64,000 bases of DNA from Macrotrachela quadricornifera (Eukaryota; Rotifera; Eurotatoria; Philodinida; Philodinidae), in assembly GCA_022393335.1 (NCBI GenBank), contig JAJEKB010020635.1, forward strand, positions 168,850 to 232,849, in the 5' to 3' direction. The notes beneath the pieces were generated by a model that had not been told where the DNA came from, searched no databases, and saw only the letters and a list, made by a program, of their open reading frames with translations. A program made the position numbers and the translations under genes. Positions 57,996 through 64,000 of the stretch are shown piece after piece; the first letter of the stretch is position 1; each line of letters begins with the position of its first letter.

Positions 57996-59256
57996 CTATT
58001 ACCCATTTCAAAATATAAGAGCCCTGAGTGTTTTTTAAATAACTTTTGATAGAAACAAGATAGAGACCGGCGGTTTTCACCGTTGGAAAGAGGAGACGAA
58101 GACGCATCGAAATATATATAATAGACTCTCCCGACAATTTTTGCTTGAGTGTCTTCAATCGACATCTTTCATAATCGATGTGCCACGCCCAAGCGTCACT
58201 ATGAGTTTCCGATTTTCAGGAGTGCAAAAGAACCGTCAACTGAAGATCTACAAAACTACGCAAGGCCCAGATTTCTAGCATGTATCGTTCAAGAGTTATA
58301 TGCATTTTATTATGAGCTTCTAGCTGATTTTTTTGAAAAATTTTTTCAAAATGCACTTTTTTGTTGTTTACTTTTTCATGGGGAAACCTACGTTTTCGAC
58401 CATGCAGAGTCGAATGTGAACGTANNNNNNNNNNNNNNNNNNNNNNNNNNNNNNNNNNNNNNNNNNNNNNNNNNNNNNNNNNNNNNNNNNNNNNNNNNNN
58501 NNNNNNNNNNNNNNNNNNNNNNNNNNNNNNNNNNNNNNNNNNNNNNNNNNNNNNNNNNNNNNNNNNNNNNNNNNNNNNNNNNNNNNNNNNNNNNNNNNNN
58601 NNNNNNNNNNNNNNNNNNNNNNNNNNNNNNNNNNNNNNNNNNNNNNNNNNNNNNNNNNNNNNNNNNNNNNNNNNNNNNNNNNNNNNNNNNNNNNNNNNNN
58701 NNNNNNNNNNNNNNNNNNNNNNNNNNNNNNNNNNNNNNNNNNNNNNNNNNNNNNNNNNNNNNNNNNNNNNNNNNNNNNNNNNNNNNNNNNNNNNNNNNNN
58801 NNNNNNNNNNNNNNNNNNNNNNNNTACGTTCACATTCGACTCTGCATGGTCGAAAACGTAGGTTTCCCCATAAAAACGTAAACAACAAAAAACTGCATTT
58901 TGAAAAAATTTTTCAAAAAAATTAGCTAGAAGCTCATAATAAAATGCATATAACTCTTGAACGATACATGCTAGAAATCTGGGCCTTGCGTAGTTTTGTA
59001 GATCTTCAGTTGACGGTTCTTTTGCACTCCTGAAAATCGGAAACTCATAGTGACGCTTGGGCGTGGCACATCGATTATGAAAGATGTCGATTGAAGACAC
59101 TCAAGCAAAAATTGTCGGGAGAGTCTATTATATATATTTCGATGCGTCTTCGTCTCCTCTTTCCAACGGTGAAAACCGCCGGTCTCTATCTTGTTTCTAT
59201 CAAAAGTTATTTAAAAAACACTCAGGGCTCTTATATTTTGAAATGGGTAATAGTTT
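57993..59256. repeat. Inverted repeat with 432-bp arms around a sequence gap
   Basis: 57993-58424 and 58825-59256 are inverted copies of equal length, about 99% identical with a handful of base changes (for example in the TTTTTCATGGGG / CCCCATAAAAACG part). They face each other across 400 Ns. Frames spanning the Ns on either strand are artefacts of this symmetry. It may be the terminal repeats of an unassembled element, a true chromosomal palindrome, or a mis-join. Confidence 0.85.
58425..58824. other. Assembly gap (400 N)
   Basis: Exactly 400 consecutive undetermined bases. The round number suggests an estimated or fixed scaffold gap rather than a measured length. Confidence 0.99.
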
Positions 59257-60805
59257 AAATTTTAACATAAGAGAATACGAAATTGTGTTGGTTATTGATG
59301 TTACGAGATAATGAAGAAGATACTGTTGTTGATCTGTTTACTTCTACAACCATTCACTAGAAGAGATACAGATTACAAAGAAAATTCGAGCAAGACTTCA
59401 AGTTATACAATAATAATTTATAAGTTTACATAATTATACTCCATAATATACAGAGAAAGAACACATTTTTTCGCCATTAGTCCCTGATGAATGTTCGACT
59501 GATCAAGACAAACTAAAAATTACTTGTCTGGCTAGAACAAGAGAGATGAAATATCACTCATGAAACAACCAAAAAGACTTCAAAGATAACAATAAATATT
59601 TTTTTCCGGCTGTTTTGTAGGACAATGATTTTCCATATGGTCTGATATATAGATTTGTCAACAATACAAGTTAAACTACCATATCAGTAATAAATAACTA
59701 TCACGCTTTACATTACACTTTCAGCAAATGTCGAAATAATTTACGTTGCTTTTGAAACAAAGCTAAGATAATTTGATAAAAATTTCAATTAGAGCACTCT
59801 GACGTGAGACATGGTTATCCATTGCTGGTCGAATCAAAAAACAAGCATAGTTCATATTTATTTCTAGTTGTTATTAATTGATGGTTGTACACTGTAGAAC
59901 AATGAATAAAAATCGTTTACATTTCTTCTGATACGAATTGTCTTTTGTATATTCAAGAAATCCTTTTTTTCATTCACATTCTTGATAATAGATTAATGTA
60001 CTTACTCATATGATTTATATTTATTATTATAAAACTAGCAAAATTACTATCATTCTTAATAAATGAATTGAATCAAACAAGACCTATGATTATTAAATTT
60101 TATTATCAGATATATTGATTTTTTTGTCGCTTTTTCTATCTGACTATATTAATCTATCTAATTACATTAAACAAAAACTAAACTCTTATCTATCCGTGCG
60201 GTCTTATCTTACCCAACTGAATATGCCTCAGTTGGAGTTCACTGACTATTCAGAAGGAAAATACAAAGTGTCAATGTGTTAGTGAAAACAGCCAGTATCT
60301 TTTATCTGACGATCTGTATTCTTGTTGCCTCATTTGCAAACAAATTATAGATGTAATCCCTTTTTCTCGTCTTCCATTCATTTCTTGTTGTGCTGTTGTT
60401 GTCTAAATTTATCTATATAAAAAAATATCGGTATCAAAAAAGCGAAGCAGCCATCTGCCGCCTACAATGAACCAAGTTTCTTAATGAATGTTCATGATTT
60501 GTAGGAAAAGTGAAACTACATCGTAATCTAATAACCTGTGCTAATGCTCAACTAAATATCTTCGAGCAAAAAAAAAGTCATTTTTTTTGAAGATTGATCA
60601 AACAACCATCTGCAAAAACTCTCTGCAACAGACCATCAAAAAAAGCATGCATCTGACTCCTCCGAGAAAACAGGAAAAACATGTTCCTTTGACCCGCGAC
60701 AAACACACAAACGCATTTCCATTTTTTCCGTATCACCCTCTTTTCAGTCGAGGGAATAATAATCGTCCAATGCCTGTTAGTTGGTTGTAAATATTTGAAT
60801 GTGGA
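59257..60805. other. Intergenic, no gene seen
   Basis: AT-rich spacer. The frame at 60587-60790 has no support. Confidence 0.5.
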
Positions 60806-62285
60806 TTTTCAACTAGTCGCTCAAGTCATTTATTGAATGATTCATATTTTCCTACTGGCGGTTGTCTTCCTGCCATCGCATTAATAATGTCAGAATATAT
60901 GTTGTTTTCTTCTTTGATCAATTTGTCTAAAAATGTCCATAGAGTTGGATGACTAAATTGAAAAGCACAATATAATTTTCGATGCCAGCCCTCGATATTG
61001 TTGTTGGTTCAATGTAAATCATTTTTGACGCGTGTTGCCATATTCCAAAAATCAGTTGGATAAGGTAACTGTTTTCTTGTACGTCCACGCAATCGTCCAA
61101 TATAATTATCTTCTATATAATCTAATATCTATTGATAATCATCGTCAAGATTCGAGCATAATAATTCAAAACCATTGATAGCCATAGATGGTTCAATAAA
61201 TGCTAATCCCATTATCTTGTGTATGTTATCAGCGAATTTCACATTTGTTTCATACAATTGCTTGAAATCGTGTGTATAAATATACAGCATCATCAATATA
61301 AAATCATAAAAACTTTTCTTCTAGAAAAAAATTTACCTGTAGAAAGCGAAGAACATTCTGACAAAAGTGAAAATAACAACCCCTTAGTACAACTGCTGGA
61401 AACGTACGATTAAATACATTGATTGGAGCTTTTTCAAAAACCATCATAACTCGCTGTGGTTGTCATGCTGGCGCCAACTGGATAATTTCAGCAACCATTG
61501 TTTCATAGAAGTCTTCTTTTTTGGATAGTAAAAGAATAAATGCTACTGGTATTACATGATCACGATAGCTGGCGTGCATAGTAAATAGTTGGAAGGAGAT
61601 TTGTGATACTACTCTGAAAGTGTCATCGATGAAAACTTCCTTTAATGTGTGACATTTTCCATGATAGGTTTTTATTCATCAGTAAAAAAGATTAATAATC
61701 GGTGGGCATCGTGACTAATATCTTTCTAAAAAAAAGGTGTTGTTACGAGTTGTTTGATGATATTTTTGTGGAATATCAGGAGAATCAATGCTTGTTGGTA
61801 CTGGTTCAGTTATATTGTCTTGTTGCCAACGACAGATATTTCCTTTTCAGTTATGGTTATTTGGGAATTAAATACGCACCTCATCTGGCATGCCGATAAT
61901 TGCTTGTGTTAAAATATTATGCAGATTTGTTTGATTTTGTTCTGATTCTTGTCTTAATTGCTCATAGTATTTACGAGTTGCTTTACGTCGTGAATTTTCA
62001 ATGTGATTTTCATGTTCACCGACTGTTTTAATAAATTCATAATTTAATTTTGTATGTAATCCGCCATGACAGAAACATATTCTGGAGTATCCACATTTCC
62101 ATAAAATCTATATTTCAGTTTTTCGATCAATTGTATATTAATAAAGGTGCATTTGTAGATAAAGTAACGCTCGTGTGTAGACTCACTTAACTCTTTCTCG
62201 TAGAAGTATTGCTTCTGAACTATCAACAAATTGCTTATTTATGTAGTTCCATGATTTAAAATCGGCACATTCACACTGCATTATT
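60806..62285 (-). pseudogene. MULE-type transposase (FLYWCH/MULE) pseudogene
   Basis: On the minus strand, fragments appear in MULE order. A FLYWCH-like N-terminal segment (about 62230-62060) is followed by a charged linker (GEHENHIENSRRKATRKYYEQ). The MULE catalytic region follows (VFIDDTFRVV..., FQLFTMHASY, IPVAFILLL, then RGCYFHFCQN near 61350), and then the C-terminal helix segment (NNNIEGWHRKLYCAFQFSHPTLW near 60985). Several TGA or TAA codons and frame changes interrupt it, including stops where Trp is expected. MULE transposases mobilise Mutator-like elements. Terminal repeats were not found. Confidence 0.75.
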
Positions 62286-63035
62286 TCTGCTAAGCGTATC
62301 TATCTACACGTTTGAGTTTAGCATCCTGAGCAGAAAGTTGGACTTATTTTTTTCCATCACTATGATAAGATTGGTAAATTTAATTATCCGTTATTCTTAT
62401 CATCTAATATCATCACCGATCATAGATTCTGGTTTTTATCTCAAATATCTATGGCCAACATTTTTAATAAAATATCTATAGTCAGCAACCAGGTAATAAT
62501 TAATGATTGATTAATTAATTAATTAATTAAAACTGATCTCAGATTCGGACTCTCCCGCCCTCGATTATCCTTAGGTGAAGGTTTATACAAGAAAGAATCT
62601 CGCTTCTATTTTCATTTTGTTATACCAATCACTAAAGTGCGGACATACAAGCAAGCAAACAATTTATTTCTACTAGACTTTTCTCTACGAGAAAGAGAAT
62701 ATATTTCGTTGATTACGATTTGTTATTATATAAGAATCATCAAATTGAGATATTGCAACAATTAAATCAATTAGTCAATGATGATAATTAATCTCACATA
62801 AAAAATTATTATTATACTAAGTCATTTTAATTTGTTACTTTGTTCAAGCTTTTTGTAAATGTGTGCACAGTGAGTAAGTGTCCTAGACTCCTTTTCTAAT
62901 TGATTGACTAGTTTTTCTAATAATTTATAAAATCAAAGCACTTATTAGACATCGTTGTGATGACATTAAGTAAAGCGTACAATTTTAATTTTATTTTTTA
63001 CATAGACAATAAAGACAAATATAAAAGTTTATTAA
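62286..63035. other. Intergenic, no gene seen
   Basis: AT-rich spacer with a TTAA-rich low-complexity run at about 62500-62530. Confidence 0.5.
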
Positions 63036-64000
63036 TTATCCATTTTTAGTTGTCTCTGGTTTTACTTGATTGACAACCATTCTTTGTTGTCTCCATCGAT
63101 TGAGATGATTCTTGAATAGTGCATAAATGAATTGTTTACGAAAACGCTCCGAAGCACAAATATAAATATAAAATGGACTCTAGAATAATTAAATTTTAGT
63201 CAAAAAAAAATAATTTAAATTAATTAATACTTACAGCAAAATATATGTAATAAATAATGAGAGTAATATTTAAAACTAATTGAAGATTTACTTGAATACT
63301 TGGAATACTAGTAATGAATGTATTCATTGAAAGAGCATTAACAATACCAAATGGTGATAAAATGAGAATGTTAATAAAAACTTGTACTAAAACCATAACA
63401 GTTAATTGTTTATCTAATTCACGTCGAACAAGTGGTATTGTACGATAAGCAATTTGTTGTACATTACGAAGGGCCATTAATCCAAATAATCCTGCAATAC
63501 TAATTGGTAAAAAACTTGAAAGTATAATCGAGATGGCATAACTACGATATTGATTAAAAATAAAATGATTACTATTACAACTTGTTATATTTGTAGTCAA
63601 TGATTTTAAATGATTAAAAAATATTAAATAAGGTATTCCATGTAGAGTCCAAATAATAACAGTTATTAAAATCAACCATCGAGCTAATTTAATATTACAT
63701 AATTGTTGTAAACGAAGGTTCGAACAAGTTGCAAAGTACTGATCAATAATAGCCAAACATAAACATGTAAATGAAGTTTGAACACATATATGAAATATAT
63801 ATTGTCGAAATTTACAATAAAATACTGAACTTTCTGTTCCATCAAAACCATATATAGCTGACATAATACGAGAAAAAAGTCCAGTAAATAATTGACCAAT
63901 ATTAACAATGGACATAGTTGTTAAATAGAATGCACATGAACTTTGTCGAAATGTTCGAAGACTAAGAAATACAAATGTATTAAGAATTCCTCCCAATACA
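63036..64000 (-). CDS. Rhodopsin-like GPCR with DQY motif, 5' end outside window
   Basis: Exon 1 (64000-63235, open at the window edge) and exon 2 (63179-63036) join across a 55-nt GT-AG intron. Sequence visible from TM1 onward (GGILNTFVFLSLRTFRQSSCAFYL) closely matches the gene at 49033. TM3 again ends in AIIDQYFAT with Gln replacing the DRY Arg. Exon 2 encodes SPFYIYICASERFRKQ and a basic tail, NHLNRWRQQRMVVNQVKPE. The paralogs share the intron position at the end of TM7, although the intron here is much shorter (55 against 203 nt). The ectodomain cysteines are conserved (FYCKFRQ, TSCNSN). Confidence 0.88.

Noticed and set aside
58149..59100. Open frames of up to 294 codons spanning the N gap on both strands
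   Set aside because: Most of their length is undetermined bases and the rest is the inverted repeat read twice.

Overview
The window is nuclear DNA from a small-intron, AT-rich metazoan, most likely a bdelloid rotifer. The reasons are introns of about 44-65 nt with GTAAGT-type donors, tandem rhodopsin-like GPCRs, a TIR-NACHT-HEAT receptor, an arginine-type ADP-ribosyltransferase, MACPF and NHL genes, and a DIRS-like retrotransposon. These families are strongly expanded in Adineta/Rotaria-type genomes. The assignment is an inference; no mitochondrial or rRNA marker is present. There are no operons, and genes lie singly or in short tandem groups in AT-rich DNA.

Layout. 0-5 kb: 3' part of a RING/TRAF-type zinc-finger gene cut by the window edge, then two tandem GPCR genes with a small hAT-like element between them. 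7-9.3 kb: a decayed MACPF gene followed by a decayed NHL-repeat gene. 10-12.5 kb: two foldback repeats. 12.7-13.45 kb: a three-exon Ly6/uPAR-type GPI-anchored protein gene, missed by simple ORF calling. 15.1-17.45 kb: a complete pogo/Tigger-like DNA transposon with identical 156-bp terminal inverted repeats. 17.4-21.5 kb: minisatellites and an odd 2.8-kb unit bounded by CACTGTAAAA inverted ends. That unit encloses a 51-bp array, a 34-bp array, a chain of micro-exons and a near-perfect 286-bp palindrome.

21.7-25.8 kb: TIR-NACHT-HEAT gene on the minus strand with 14 near-identical 105-bp repeats. 29 kb: ADP-ribosyltransferase gene. 29.8-41 kb: gene-poor, holding GC-rich palindromic clusters, a 620-bp foldback and a 1.5-kb TTAA-flanked element. 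41.6 kb: two-domain glyoxalase-like (VOC) gene. 42.9-45.2 kb: two paralogous type I membrane protein genes. 45.7-55.2 kb: three GPCR genes and tRNA-Thr(UGU). 55.8-58 kb: DIRS-like remnant. 58-59.3 kb: a 430-bp-arm inverted repeat around a 400-N gap. 60.8-62.3 kb: MULE transposase pseudogene. 63-64 kb: a further GPCR cut by the window end.

Functionally the intact genes point to the cell surface and to innate-immunity-like signalling: six orphan GPCRs, a Ly6 protein, two type I membrane proteins, an NLR-like receptor and an ADP-ribosyltransferase. Most of the remaining DNA is transposon-derived, with an unusual density of long inverted repeats. Introns reported here were placed by eye from GT-AG sites and reading-frame continuity.
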